A stretch of 64,000 bases of DNA, taken from positions 26,548 through 90,547 of the forward strand of contig NZ_SCNN01000025.1 of assembly GCF_005503535.1 (NCBI RefSeq), read 5' to 3'. Source of the DNA: Mesorhizobium comanense (GTDB lineage Bacteria; Pseudomonadota; Alphaproteobacteria; Rhizobiales; Rhizobiaceae). Of the stretch, positions 35,628 through 44,405 are shown in pieces. The notes under the pieces were generated by a model, which did no database searches, was not told the DNA's origin, and was given only the letters and a program-made list of their open reading frames with translations. Positions within the stretch are counted from its first letter, which is position 1, and each line of letters opens with the position of its first letter. A program made the translations under genes and the position numbers.

Positions 35628-36091
35628 ACCACAGGCCGACCCTGACGGGATGTGCTTACGCGTCCTATTTAGCTATCAACGACCGGCCCGGGCCGGTGGG
35701 AGCCTGTCCAGTTTGGCTCTGGATCGCTCGAAAGCAGCTGATCGGAAACCGGCTGCCGCGTCTTCCCTATTGGCTTCCCGCGCGTATGTTTTCACCATCC
35801 CCATCAGCAGCTTAGAGCTGACGAACGGATGGAAATGCTGCAAGGCGTCTGCCTATTTTCGGTATTTGTCGGCCAACCCGCGCTCCTGATCGCCTCCTGC
35901 GCCGCGAGGCGCAAAGCTGCCTCACTGCCCGCAACCTGGATGTTGGCTTTCGAGTGGAGGAAAACTTCGCCTCCACGGCCGAGATGAGGCGCAAAGCTGA
36001 CGCGAAAGCCGGCGCTTGGAAATGTCGATTAGACTAGCTAAGGGGCAATCGAACAGCACGGTATTTCCGCAGCGCATCAAGAAGTCCAATC
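35628..36091. other. Convergent intergenic region
   Basis: The 464 bp separate the ends of the MmeI-like gene and the YhaN-like gene. No protein-like frame is convincing. A 14-bp direct repeat, GAGGCGCAAAGCTG, occurs at 35906-35919 and 35986-35999, 80 bp apart, which may be a trace of rearrangement. Confidence 0.4.
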
Positions 36092-39000
36092 TCATCCGAG
36101 CTCATGGACCGCTACGCCCGGCACTACAGCCTTGGCGATCTCGCACAGGTGCTGGTGGTGCGTAAGATAGATCACCTGACCGGCACTTGCCATTTCGCCA
36201 AACAACCGGAAAACCTCCTGGGACCGGACATGGTCGAAAGTTTCCATGATGTCGTCTGCGATGAAGGGCACGGAGGGCCGAAACTGCGCAAACTCGTAGT
36301 AGCCGGCAAGCCGCAGCGCCAGATAGAGCTGAAACCGCGCGCCCTTTGACAGCGCGTCCGCGACCTTGGATTGCCCATCGCGCTGCAATGCGATCAGCAC
36401 TTCCCCACCCTTCACAGGTTGCGTTGTCAGGCCAGAGTACTGGCCGCGCGTCATGAGGGCGAACGCGTCTGATGCGCGCTCCATCATCCCGGAGCGGTGA
36501 CGCTCGCGGTAGAGACGCAGCGCATTGCCAGCCGACATGATTCCCAATTTCAGCTCGATATAACGGACGGCCTTTTCCTCGATCTCGAGAAGGACGGTGC
36601 GCCGTTCGGCATCGATGCGGGCAACAGCGCTGTCGCCGCCAATGGCGTCCAGCTTGTCGGTCGCGCGTGTCTGCCGGATGAGCTGCTGCTGTATCGCCTC
36701 GTCAAGGTCGTGAAGCCGTTGCTCGGCTTCGGCCTTCTCGATTGCAAGGCTGTCGAGATCGACACCATCCAGTATCGAACGCGCCTGCTCGAAGCCTTCC
36801 ACCGCGAGCTCGGACGAAACCTGTTCCTCAAGCTCGGCCACGGCAGTGCGCAGGCGATCCCTGTCGCGCAGCAGTTCGTCGCGTTGCACGACCTCCGCCA
36901 GTGTGGCGACGCCAAAGACGCTCAGGACCTCGTTCTTGCGGCGCTCATGCGCCGAAATCTCGGCATCGAGGATCTCCCGTTGATCCTGCAGGCGCTGCAG
37001 GTCATTGACGAGGCTTGCCTTGGCCTCGCGCATGCGCTCGGCGCGCTCCAAGCGCTCGGCAAGCCGAAGGGCCAGCTGTTCCGGTTCGTCGTCGTCCGCC
37101 GCCTCGCCCGCTTCGGCTGCAACGGCGGAAACCTCGACCTTAAAATTGTCCCTGTCGGCCTCCATCTTCTCGATGCGAAGCTGCATGGAGTCCCGGTCCT
37201 GAAGGCCCTTGGACAGTTCAGCCAGTTGGTCAAGGACGCCTCCCATGCCGGGCACCGAGATGCCGCTCTCCAGCCATGTGCCCTTTAGCGCTTCGGCAAT
37301 ACCAGCCTGCCATTCATCCTCACGTCGCTCCGCGACTTCGACAGCTCGGCGCCTGGCGGCCAGATCCTCTTGCCTTGTGCTAACCGTCTTGAGCGCCTCG
37401 GTGCGCTCAGCGTCCACCTTGAATTGTCTCTCAAGGAACAGCTCTGCCGCGGCCATGATCGTCTCCAGGCTGTCACCCGGACCCGAACCGACGCCGACGC
37501 TCGCCAGCGCACCGCTCAACTCCAGGCGTATTCGGCCTTCCTCATCAACCGCCCGCTCGGCCTTCTTGCGGGAAAGCTCGATCTCCTCCCAGGCCGCGAT
37601 CGCTTCTCTTCGGGCAGCGATGCGATCCTCGATCAGCTCGATCAGCTGCTCGGGGGATGATTCCTGGCGGTCTGCGAGCAGCTCTCTTGCTGATGCGCGA
37701 ATTTCCAAGAGCACAGCCTCCCGATCTGAGCCGTTGCGAGCAAGTTGATCACGCGCATGCGCGATGGTGGCCGAGGTTTCTGCGAGATTGCGGCTTGTGC
37801 TGCGGATTTCGACCAGTTCCCGGGCGTTGGCCAAACGGCCTGCTCCGACACTGTCGTCTCGGGCCAGTGCTGCCGCGAAATCATCCGCCGTATCGCCAGT
37901 CAGGTCATCGCGATGCCTTGCCCAGGCCTCGTCACGGGCGCGCCGAATGACGCCCGCCGCATCATCGTCGGTGACATCGACTGAGGCACGAAGGGCTTCC
38001 AGCCGCGCCGAAAGCAAGTCGTGATTGCCCTGGTGCTCGGCAAGACGTTCGGAAAGGATGCCCCTACCCTTCCCGAGCTCTGCTGCCAGCGCCTTCCATG
38101 CGCCCAGGCGTCCGGCATTCGGAATGGCGATCCTGGCCAATGCCTGAGCATCGCCCGACCAGGGAAGCAAGCGCGCGATCGCGGCCTCCCATCGAATTGC
38201 ACCGGCATCCGCGGCCTCGCGTGCCGCCTTGGTCTCCCTCATGTATCCGCTAGCCTTTGCCGTAGACAAAGCCGAAGCCAGCCTTGCCCTGGCAGGCTCC
38301 GGCACGGCCCGTTCTTCGCCGACCCGCTCGCGTGCCCCCTGAAGCGCATCAGCAGCTGCCGCGGCCTCCTCGCGCGCAACGCGGACGCTGGTGACGATCC
38401 CGGATCGCTGCTCGACCATGGTACGCACAGCGCCAATGGTTGCAGCAGGCAAGAGCAGTTTGGCAGGGTGTTGCTCGGAGGGCTTTCCAAGGGCGGCAAG
38501 GCAGCTCGCCACCGCATTGTCGAGGATTTGCAGCTCCGTCCTGCGACTTGGCAGGTCGAGGCCGGCCGAGACATGGCGCACCTTGCGGTCGGCTAGGCCG
38601 AGAACCCGTTCGGAGATCGCTAGGATCGTCTCGTCCACATCGACCGACGCAATTTTTGTCGTCACCCGCTCGAGTTCCTCCACACTCGCGGATAGCCGCG
38701 TTCTCAGACTGGCGTCGTCATCGATCATCTCAGTGACGCTGCCCGTCCAGGTCCGTGACGGTGAAGCGATCTCGGGCAACTCGGCCAGTTGGGCTTGCTT
38801 GCGTCGGATTTCGGCAAGGATCGGGATCGCGCGAAGATACTTCGCGATGGTATCGAGCCGAGCCGACAGCACCGATCGTTCGGCGATGCTGCGGTCGTAT
38901 TTTTCTGTCGCGTCGAGACGCTCGGGTTCAAGGCTCTCATAAGTCGACGCCAAGGTGTCGATCGCCTCCCTGCCGGCCTTCAGTTCCGCAAGCCGCTTCT

Positions 39001-39562
39001 TGAGCAGCGCAAGCTCGGTTCCGTGCGCCTGCTTGCGATAGAGCTTGTCCGCTTCGGCCTCCAGCACGCTCAAAGTATCGCTTGCGTGCCCGAGACCGGC
39101 GCTGGCCGTGAACAGCAGCTTGCCCAAGTCGCCGCGCGATTCCAGGATTGATTTTCCACCTGCTTCCAGCGTTTCGTCGTCCAACGAGAACATGGTCTCG
39201 TATGCGTCGCGAGACAGGCCGGCCAGATGCGCCGATATCGCCATTTCGCTGACCGGTTGGCCAGTCTCGTTCAACAATGAGTTGGTGCGCTGTTTGGTGC
39301 GTGTGAACGTGTGCTCCGCGCTGCCGAGTTCGAGCACCCCGCCGATGCGCATGGCGCTGTACTCGTGCAGGAAATTGTAGCGGCTGCGTTCCTCGATGCC
39401 GAACAGCAGATCGAGATAGCCGGAAAGCGCGGTCGACTTGCCGGCTTCGTTCAGGCCGAAGACGATATGCAGGTCGGGACCGGATTCCGGTTTCAGCCCG
39501 AAGTCGATTGTCCTGTCGGTGAACTTGCCATAACGGATGAGATCAAGTCGCCGGAGCCTCAT
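36092..39562 (-). CDS. YhaN/SbcC-like SMC-type ATPase
   Basis: ATPase of 1156 aa. The N-terminal head has FGLNEAGKSTALSGYLDLLF as Walker A, and the C-terminal head has VPFIADDIMETFDHVRSQEV as Walker B and D-loop, with THHQHLCEIA after it. The residues between are long charged helices rich in E, R, A and L (several coiled coils), the SMC/Rad50 plan. It overlaps the upstream metallophosphatase gene by 4 bp, matching the YhaO-YhaN pair of Gram-positives and rhizobia, and it is an SbcCD-like nuclease ATPase. The role may be DNA end repair or cutting of foreign DNA; the location between restriction and other defence genes favours but does not prove the latter. Confidence 0.85.
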   Translation of the reverse strand: MRLRRLDLIRYGKFTDRTIDFGLKPESGPDLHIVFGLNEAGKSTALSGYLDLLFGIEERSRYNFLHEYSAMRIGGVLELGSAEHTFTRTKQRTNSLLNETGQPVSEMAISAHLAGLSRDAYETMFSLDDETLEAGGKSILESRGDLGKLLFTASAGLGHASDTLSVLEAEADKLYRKQAHGTELALLKKRLAELKAGREAIDTLASTYESLEPERLDATEKYDRSIAERSVLSARLDTIAKYLRAIPILAEIRRKQAQLAELPEIASPSRTWTGSVTEMIDDDASLRTRLSASVEELERVTTKIASVDVDETILAISERVLGLADRKVRHVSAGLDLPSRRTELQILDNAVASCLAALGKPSEQHPAKLLLPAATIGAVRTMVEQRSGIVTSVRVAREEAAAAADALQGARERVGEERAVPEPARARLASALSTAKASGYMRETKAAREAADAGAIRWEAAIARLLPWSGDAQALARIAIPNAGRLGAWKALAAELGKGRGILSERLAEHQGNHDLLSARLEALRASVDVTDDDAAGVIRRARDEAWARHRDDLTGDTADDFAAALARDDSVGAGRLANARELVEIRSTSRNLAETSATIAHARDQLARNGSDREAVLLEIRASARELLADRQESSPEQLIELIEDRIAARREAIAAWEEIELSRKKAERAVDEEGRIRLELSGALASVGVGSGPGDSLETIMAAAELFLERQFKVDAERTEALKTVSTRQEDLAARRRAVEVAERREDEWQAGIAEALKGTWLESGISVPGMGGVLDQLAELSKGLQDRDSMQLRIEKMEADRDNFKVEVSAVAAEAGEAADDDEPEQLALRLAERLERAERMREAKASLVNDLQRLQDQREILDAEISAHERRKNEVLSVFGVATLAEVVQRDELLRDRDRLRTAVAELEEQVSSELAVEGFEQARSILDGVDLDSLAIEKAEAEQRLHDLDEAIQQQLIRQTRATDKLDAIGGDSAVARIDAERRTVLLEIEEKAVRYIELKLGIMSAGNALRLYRERHRSGMMERASDAFALMTRGQYSGLTTQPVKGGEVLIALQRDGQSKVADALSKGARFQLYLALRLAGYYEFAQFRPSVPFIADDIMETFDHVRSQEVFRLFGEMASAGQVIYLTHHQHLCEIAKAVVPGVAVHELG

Positions 39563-40818
39563 TGTGACCCACCGGCCTTGAGGCGGGCGGTGACCAGATC
39601 TGCGCCGTTGGCAAGCACCCTATCGAGGAACAACTCCAGCTCAGCCTCGTCCTTGCCGGCGAAATCGCGCCCGTCAGGCGGAAGATCCGCGACCATCTTC
39701 TGGACCAAGGCCCTCGCCTCGGCGCGGAACGCGTCCGAGCCGGCATCGGCGCGCATGGATTGAGCGAGTTCGAAAATCGGATCGGCGATGCCCTCGGATG
39801 GTTCGGCCGCGAATGGAGAGACGCTAAGCTCGAGCTTGTCCACCCAGGTGTCACCCATCTGCTCCGCGACCTGCTCGGCTTCCGCGAGCAGCAGGTCGCG
39901 GTCACGGATCAGCGCCCAGGATAAGGGTGAAGCCCCGGTCAGGCCGAGACGGACCACAACGTGACGGGACCTGACGGAGGCGCGCACATCTTCGAGCGCG
40001 GAGCGGACTCGTCCGACGACATCGGACCATTCCACCGTTTCGGTCAGGTCGACATTCGCCCTTTCGAATTGCGCGATGCTGGTCAGCCTCTCCTCGATCT
40101 CTACGGTGCGGTCGTCTCGTATCGTCACCAGGGTGACGGATTTCTCCCCGGCCTCATTGATGTCCCTGCCCTGGGGAATTCCCGGCATCACCACCGTGCT
40201 CGCCCCGGGATGGACCTGGCGGACATGGATGTGCCCAAGCGCCCAGTAGTCGAAGCCATGGGCATGCAGGTCGGTGGCGTTGCAGGGGGCATAGACGTCG
40301 TGGCCGGGCGATCCGGCCAGGCTGGTATGCATGATGCCGACATTGACCGCGCCTTCACGCGGCGCTGAATACTTGGGCAGCAGGCTGTCCGGCGCCTTGG
40401 GGCTGGCGAAGCTCAAGCCATGAAACATGACGTCGAGCCCGCCGGCTGTCTGCAGCACTGAATGGGAACGGCCACCGAAGATCGTGACCGTATCCGGGAA
40501 CACCAGCTGCTTCGATATGCGCGATAGCGCGTCATGATTGCCACGGATCTTGAGGACACTGATGCCGGCCTGGTGCAGTCGTGTCATCTGCGACGCCAGG
40601 AAGCGGGCGGTTTTCATCGACGTCTGGTCGCCATCATAGAGATCGCCGGCAATGACCAGCGCATCGACACGCTCCGCCAGGCAGAGGTCAACTATGGAGA
40701 CAAACGCCTGGCGGCTGGCGTCTCCGACGAGTTCGGCAAGGTCGCCGTTTCGCATCGCCAGCGAACGCAGCGGCGAGTCGAGATGGATGTCGGCGGTGTG
40801 AACGAATCGAAATGGCAT
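39559..40818 (-). CDS. YhaO/SbcD-like metallophosphoesterase exonuclease
   Basis: Calcineurin-fold nuclease (419 aa). The metal-binding motifs are VHTADIHLDSPLRS (D-x-H) at the N-terminus, DALVIAGDLYDGD (GDxxD), KIRGNHDAL (GNHD), MHTSLAG and WALGHIHVRQ (GHxH). These are the residues of Mre11/SbcD-type exonucleases. A C-terminal capping region follows (about 260-419). It is the first gene of a two-gene unit with the YhaN-like ATPase, overlapping by 4 bp. The expected product is a DNA exonuclease or endonuclease complex. Confidence 0.87.
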   Translation of the reverse strand: MPFRFVHTADIHLDSPLRSLAMRNGDLAELVGDASRQAFVSIVDLCLAERVDALVIAGDLYDGDQTSMKTARFLASQMTRLHQAGISVLKIRGNHDALSRISKQLVFPDTVTIFGGRSHSVLQTAGGLDVMFHGLSFASPKAPDSLLPKYSAPREGAVNVGIMHTSLAGSPGHDVYAPCNATDLHAHGFDYWALGHIHVRQVHPGASTVVMPGIPQGRDINEAGEKSVTLVTIRDDRTVEIEERLTSIAQFERANVDLTETVEWSDVVGRVRSALEDVRASVRSRHVVVRLGLTGASPLSWALIRDRDLLLAEAEQVAEQMGDTWVDKLELSVSPFAAEPSEGIADPIFELAQSMRADAGSDAFRAEARALVQKMVADLPPDGRDFAGKDEAELELFLDRVLANGADLVTARLKAGGSQ

Positions 40819-41028
40819 GACACTGGCTCCGGTCCGAGCATAACGGCGTTCGGCTGCGGCTCGACAGGAAACATCTCAAGATACGGGGTGTTGGCTCTCG
40901 AGCTATAGGTCGGCGTTCGAGCGAGGTGAGTGGCTATCAGCGAACAAGACATCCACTCCGACTTGCCAACGACCTCACCCCAAGACCTCGGATGAACTGT
41001 CCCGCCTCGAAGTGACCTACGCATGCCG

Positions 41029-41289
41029 CTACTTCGTCTCACCTAACAGAAGGCGCCGCATCCAGTCGAGAAATCCTCCCTTGCGCGGCTTCTCCGGTTT
41101 GGATTCCTGCATGGGCCTTTTCCGAAGGCGGTCACGCTGAGCGTCTGCTGGATACTCGGCGAGCCCGCCGTCAACAAGCTTGCGTGCGGCACGCGCTACG
41201 TCCCATGGAATCTCGTTGAGCTCTTCCGCGATCTCGAGCGTGGGTCTGAATCTGACGATGTCCAGTGCCGCCAGGACCTCGGCTGTCAA
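41029..41289 (-). pseudogene. C-terminal part of an unknown protein, cut by the IS21 end
   Basis: The frame encodes about 85 residues with a winged-helix-like segment, FRPTLEIAEELNEIPWDVAR, and a basic tail ending DWMRRLLLGETK. Its only possible start, TTG at 41289, lies inside the IS21 terminal repeat, which begins at 41284, so the original N-terminus has been removed. The matching front part is not on the other side of the IS: that side has the JAB-domain fragment instead. I do not recognise the protein. It could still be expressed from the TTG, but more likely it is a remnant. Confidence 0.5.
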
Positions 41290-41314
41290 ACGGCTTCCAA
41301 AACTGACCCCCGAT

Positions 41315-41336
41315 CGGCGTCCAATTTTGACCCCCC
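41315..41336. repeat. IS21 inner inverted repeat, left
   Basis: Begins CGGCGTCCAATTTTGACC and ends in CCCC; perfect inverted partner of 43717-43738. These inner repeats serve as extra transposase-binding sites in IS21 elements. Confidence 0.85.
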
Positions 41337-41435
41337 TTGTGTAGTGCGCGGCGGTCAGCGTTCGCCCGGGCGGAGCTGGTCAGGGTTGCGCAGCCAGGGC
41401 GAGCGCGGATGGCGCTTGGCAGCTTGATGGGGTGA

Positions 41436-42164
41436 TCAGGCGCGGTTCTTGAAACGCCAGGATTCGTTTCCGGTCTCGATGATCTCGCAATGATGGGTGA
41501 GACGGTCGAGCAGCGCTGTCGTCATCTTGGCGTCGCCGAAGACGGCGGGCCATTCGCCGAACGCCAGGTTGGTGGTGACGATGATTGAGGTCCGTTCGTA
41601 GAGCCTGCTGATTAGGTGGAAGAGCAATTGCCCGCCGGCCTGCGCGAAGGGCAGATAGCCGAGTTCATCGAGCACGACGAAGTCGAGCCGGGTGAGGTAA
41701 TCGGCGATCCGGCCCTGCTTGCCGCCGCGGTGCTCGGTCTCGAGCCGGTTGACGAGATCGACGACATTGAAGAAGCGGCCACGTGAGCCGTTGCGGATCA
41801 GGGCGCGGGCAATGGCGATTGCCAGATGCGACTTGCCGGTTCCGGTGCCGCCGATGAGCACGGCGTTGCGCTGGTCGGCGACAAAGGTGCCGTTGGCGAG
41901 GTCCCGGACCAGCACCTCATTGACCGGCGTGCCGTCGAAGTCGAACTCATCGATGTCCTTGGCGATCGGCAGCTTGGCGACAGTGAGCTGGTATTTAATG
42001 GAGCGGGCCTGCTTCTCGGCGATCTCGGCCGACAGCAGATCGCCGACGATCCTCGGCGGCTCGTGCTGGCGCTTGATGCCTGTCGCCATGACCTCGTCAT
42101 AGGCGCCGCGCATCCCGTAGAGCTTCAGCGTGCCCATCAGTTCCAGAACCTGGGTGCGTTCCAT
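41436..42164 (-). CDS. istB: IS21 helper ATPase IstB
   Basis: AAA+ ATPase (242 aa) that selects targets and activates the IstA transposase. Walker A is LIGGTGTGKSHLA near residue 105 and Walker B is FVVLDELGYLPF; the C-terminus has TALLDRLTHHCEIIETG. The start ATG shares one base with the istA stop (TGATG), the usual coupling in IS21. The gene appears intact. Confidence 0.95.
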   Translation of the reverse strand: MERTQVLELMGTLKLYGMRGAYDEVMATGIKRQHEPPRIVGDLLSAEIAEKQARSIKYQLTVAKLPIAKDIDEFDFDGTPVNEVLVRDLANGTFVADQRNAVLIGGTGTGKSHLAIAIARALIRNGSRGRFFNVVDLVNRLETEHRGGKQGRIADYLTRLDFVVLDELGYLPFAQAGGQLLFHLISRLYERTSIIVTTNLAFGEWPAVFGDAKMTTALLDRLTHHCEIIETGNESWRFKNRA

Positions 42165-43669
42165 CAGCTTGCCCTCCTGAGGCTGTCGTAGCGGGCGCAG
42201 TCGGCCTGCGGCTCATGCTGCAGGCGAAGTGCGTCCGGGGTGAGAATGGTGACTGCCGGCGCCGGATCGCGCCGCCGCGCCAGGATGTTGATGATGACGG
42301 CGGATGAGCAGACATTCTGATCGAGCGCTTCCTGGCAGGCAGCCTCCACGGCATCGATGCCGTCGGTCAACACCGTGGCCAGGATCGACACCATCTGCCG
42401 ATCGCCGTCATGCGCCGCCTTTAATCTGCGTCGGATACGCTCCATCGCTGGTGGCAGAGCCCAATCCCGGAATGGCGCGCCATTGCGCAGCGCACCGGGC
42501 TTGCGGGCAAGTACAGGGACGTAATGCCAGGGATCGTAGACCGTCTCGTTGCGCCCGAAGGAGCGGGCATGTTCGGCGACGACCACGCCGTCCTGGCGGA
42601 TGACGATCCTGTCTGCATAGGCATGGATCTCGACGGGGCGGCCGACGGCCGTCGACAGGACCGAGTATTTGTTGGTGTCGAAGCGAACCGTGCAGGTCTT
42701 CGACACCGAGGCCGGCACCGTGTGGAATCCGTCGAAGGGGCCGCGATACTCGACCAGTTTGCCGCGCTCTTCCTCGAACACGTTCCAGATCGTTCGTTCC
42801 GGTTGCTCGATGTGACGGTGCGCCTTGGCATAGGCGACGCACTTGTCCTGCAGCCAGGCGTTCAGCTCCTCATAGGTCTTGAAGCGCAGCCTGGGCGTGA
42901 AGAAGCGCTCGCGCACCAGCCCGACCTGGTTCTCGACCTGACCCTTCTCCCAGCCCGACGCCGGCGTGCAGGCGACTGGCTGCACCAGATAATGGCTGCA
43001 CATCTGTAGGAGGCGGCGATTGTATTGGCGGTCCTTGCCAACAAAGATCGTTTCCACCGCCGTCTTCATGTTGTCGTAGATGCCGCGCGTGCAGGCGCCG
43101 CCGAAGAAGGCAAACGCCCTGTCATGGGCGTCGAACACCATCTCCTGGGTCTCGCGCGGATAGGCCCTGACGAACATCATGCGGCTGTGGCAGAGCCGGA
43201 CATGGGCGACCTTCACGGTTACTGTCACGCCGTTGATCAGGACGATCTCGTGGCTCCAGTCGAACTGGTAGGCCTCGCCCGGCGCGAAGAATAGCGGCAC
43301 ATAGGCGTCCGCCATCGCCGACCCCTGCGCCTTCGCCCAGCTCTTCGCGTATCGGCGGACGGCGTCATAGCCTCCCTCGTAGCCGAGGCTGCAAAGCTCT
43401 TCGTAAATCCGGATCAGTGTCAGTTGCTCGCGCGCCGCCTTGCCACGGTTGCCATTCAAAAACCCGTCAAGCTGATCCTGCCACGGACCGATCTTCGGCT
43501 TGGGCTGCCGCTCGCGTTCGTAGGAGAACGATGTCTCATCGGACCTGAGTATCTTGCGGACGGTGTTCCGCGACACATGCAGTTCGCGGCAAATCCGCTT
43601 GAGCGACCATCCCTGCACATGGAAGGCGCGCCGAACCCGGGCAATCGTATCCACCGACTTCATCCCCAC
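42164..43669 (-). CDS. istA: IS21 transposase IstA
   Basis: DDE transposase (about 501 aa). The N-terminal helix-turn-helix reads WSLKRICRELHVSRNTVRKI. The catalytic core includes YQFDWSHEIVLINGVT (first D), IYDNMKTAVETIF (second D) and GWEKGQVENQVG (E). The frame opens with GTG at 43669, but ATG at 43663 matches the usual IstA N-terminus and is at least as likely. The gene appears intact, so the element may be active. Confidence 0.94.
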   Translation of the reverse strand: MGMKSVDTIARVRRAFHVQGWSLKRICRELHVSRNTVRKILRSDETSFSYERERQPKPKIGPWQDQLDGFLNGNRGKAAREQLTLIRIYEELCSLGYEGGYDAVRRYAKSWAKAQGSAMADAYVPLFFAPGEAYQFDWSHEIVLINGVTVTVKVAHVRLCHSRMMFVRAYPRETQEMVFDAHDRAFAFFGGACTRGIYDNMKTAVETIFVGKDRQYNRRLLQMCSHYLVQPVACTPASGWEKGQVENQVGLVRERFFTPRLRFKTYEELNAWLQDKCVAYAKAHRHIEQPERTIWNVFEEERGKLVEYRGPFDGFHTVPASVSKTCTVRFDTNKYSVLSTAVGRPVEIHAYADRIVIRQDGVVVAEHARSFGRNETVYDPWHYVPVLARKPGALRNGAPFRDWALPPAMERIRRRLKAAHDGDRQMVSILATVLTDGIDAVEAACQEALDQNVCSSAVIINILARRRDPAPAVTILTPDALRLQHEPQADCARYDSLRRAS

Positions 43670-43716
43670 ACCATCCGCTCGCCACGACGAGCGGATGGTC
43701 GCAAATCAAAGCATCA

Positions 43717-43738
43717 GGGGGGTCAAAATTGGACGCCG
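43717..43738. repeat. IS21 inner inverted repeat, right
   Basis: Begins GGGGGGTCAAAATTGGAC; perfect inverted partner of 41315-41336. The outer right end lies at 43753-43779. Confidence 0.85.
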
Positions 43739-44022
43739 ATTCCCCGGCTTATGGGGTCAATTTTGCACGCCGATTCACACCCGAGCTTCTCCTTGCGCGC
43801 GCGGTTGGCGATCTCGACCAGATAGGCGGGCCAGAGTTCGGCAGAGATGCCGTCGCGATGGCTGTAAGCGTCTGCGGGGGCCAGCACCCAGTCGGCAGCG
43901 ATCCAGGCGCCTTCCGAGCCGCCGCTTCGGGTGAATACGACGGCGCAGGTCTCCTCGTCATGTGCGAGCAGGGTGCGCGCAAGGCGGTCGTATTCGGGGG
44001 CGGCGAAACGCAAGCCGGTCAT
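43723..44022 (-). pseudogene. JAB/MPN-domain (deubiquitinase-like) gene truncated by IS21
   Basis: The residues ETCAVVFTRSGGSEGAWIAA and WPAYLVEIANRARKEKLG match the first half of the prokaryotic JAB domain (strand, helix before the active site). The frame then enters the IS21 end at 43779 and stops at 43723, just before the place where the H-x-H-P metal motif should lie. The truncated protein therefore has no catalytic centre. ATG 44022 overlaps the E2 gene stop by 4 bp. In related operons JAB is often fused to or followed by a ThiF-type E1; no E1 is found in the window, so this part was probably lost with the IS21 event. Confidence 0.65.
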
Positions 44023-44405
44023 TTCAGTTGCCGAAGGCGGTCGTTCACGGTGTTCATCCACGAGGAGAGGCTGTCGCGGTTAGGATTCCACGGCTGGGCG
44101 AGGTGCCAGGAGAACCACAGGTTAGGGGTACCGACTTCCGGGATGGGGTTCGTAGCACTTGCGTTCGCCGGGACGGCGCCACCGGCGAGCCGCAGGTCCC
44201 CATCGGCCCAGAAGCAGTCTAGTGCCGCGTAGGGATAGCCCGGGGGCACCAGGAACCAGATCGTCGTGTGCGCCTTTGTCCAGCCCGCGGGCAAGCGCAC
44301 ACCCGGCACGGTGATCAGGGTCGTGCCGCTCGGAAGCCGAGTGGCCGCGACCCCGGGATACCGCTCCGTGAGCTCCGCGAGCTGGACATCTAGGAGGCTC
44401 ATCAT
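44019..44405 (-). CDS. Prokaryotic E2-like (UBC-fold) protein
   Basis: Protein of 128 aa resembling the Prok-E2_E group of bacterial E2 ubiquitin-conjugating-like enzymes. Characteristic parts are LTERYPGVAATRLPSGTTL, the FLVPPGYPYAALDCFWADGD segment with the putative active cysteine in DCFW, and the C-terminal LWFSWHLAQPWNPNRDSL. It overlaps both neighbours by 4 bp, between a ubiquitin-like protein gene and the JAB gene. Role (by family): carries the Ubl as a thioester and transfers it to a target. Without an E1 and with a cut JAB partner it may be inactive here. Confidence 0.75.
   Translation of the reverse strand: MMSLLDVQLAELTERYPGVAATRLPSGTTLITVPGVRLPAGWTKAHTTIWFLVPPGYPYAALDCFWADGDLRLAGGAVPANASATNPIPEVGTPNLWFSWHLAQPWNPNRDSLSSWMNTVNDRLRQLK

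Larger units (their letters stand above)
41284..43779 (-). mobile_element. IS21-family insertion sequence
   Basis: Complete element of 2496 bp with TG...CA ends. The outer 27 bp of each end match at 21 positions in inverted orientation (left from TGTCAAACGG, right end ...GATTCACA). An inner pair, 41315-41336 and 43717-43738, is a perfect 22-bp inverted repeat; multiple end repeats are normal in IS21. It carries istA and istB. Flanking bases (left ...CCTCGGC, right CCCGAGC...) show no direct target duplication, although IS21 usually makes 4-8 bp. With the mismatched gene halves on each side, this suggests a deletion or recombination next to the element. Confidence 0.9.

Noticed and set aside
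35599..35889. Open frame of 96 codons starting inside the MmeI-like gene
   Set aside because: Low-complexity content, no ribosome binding site, no recognisable family.
41276..43787. Target-site duplication of IS21
   Set aside because: I compared flanks CCTCGGC and CCCGAGC and shifted by a few bases; no direct repeat of 4 or more fits both ends.
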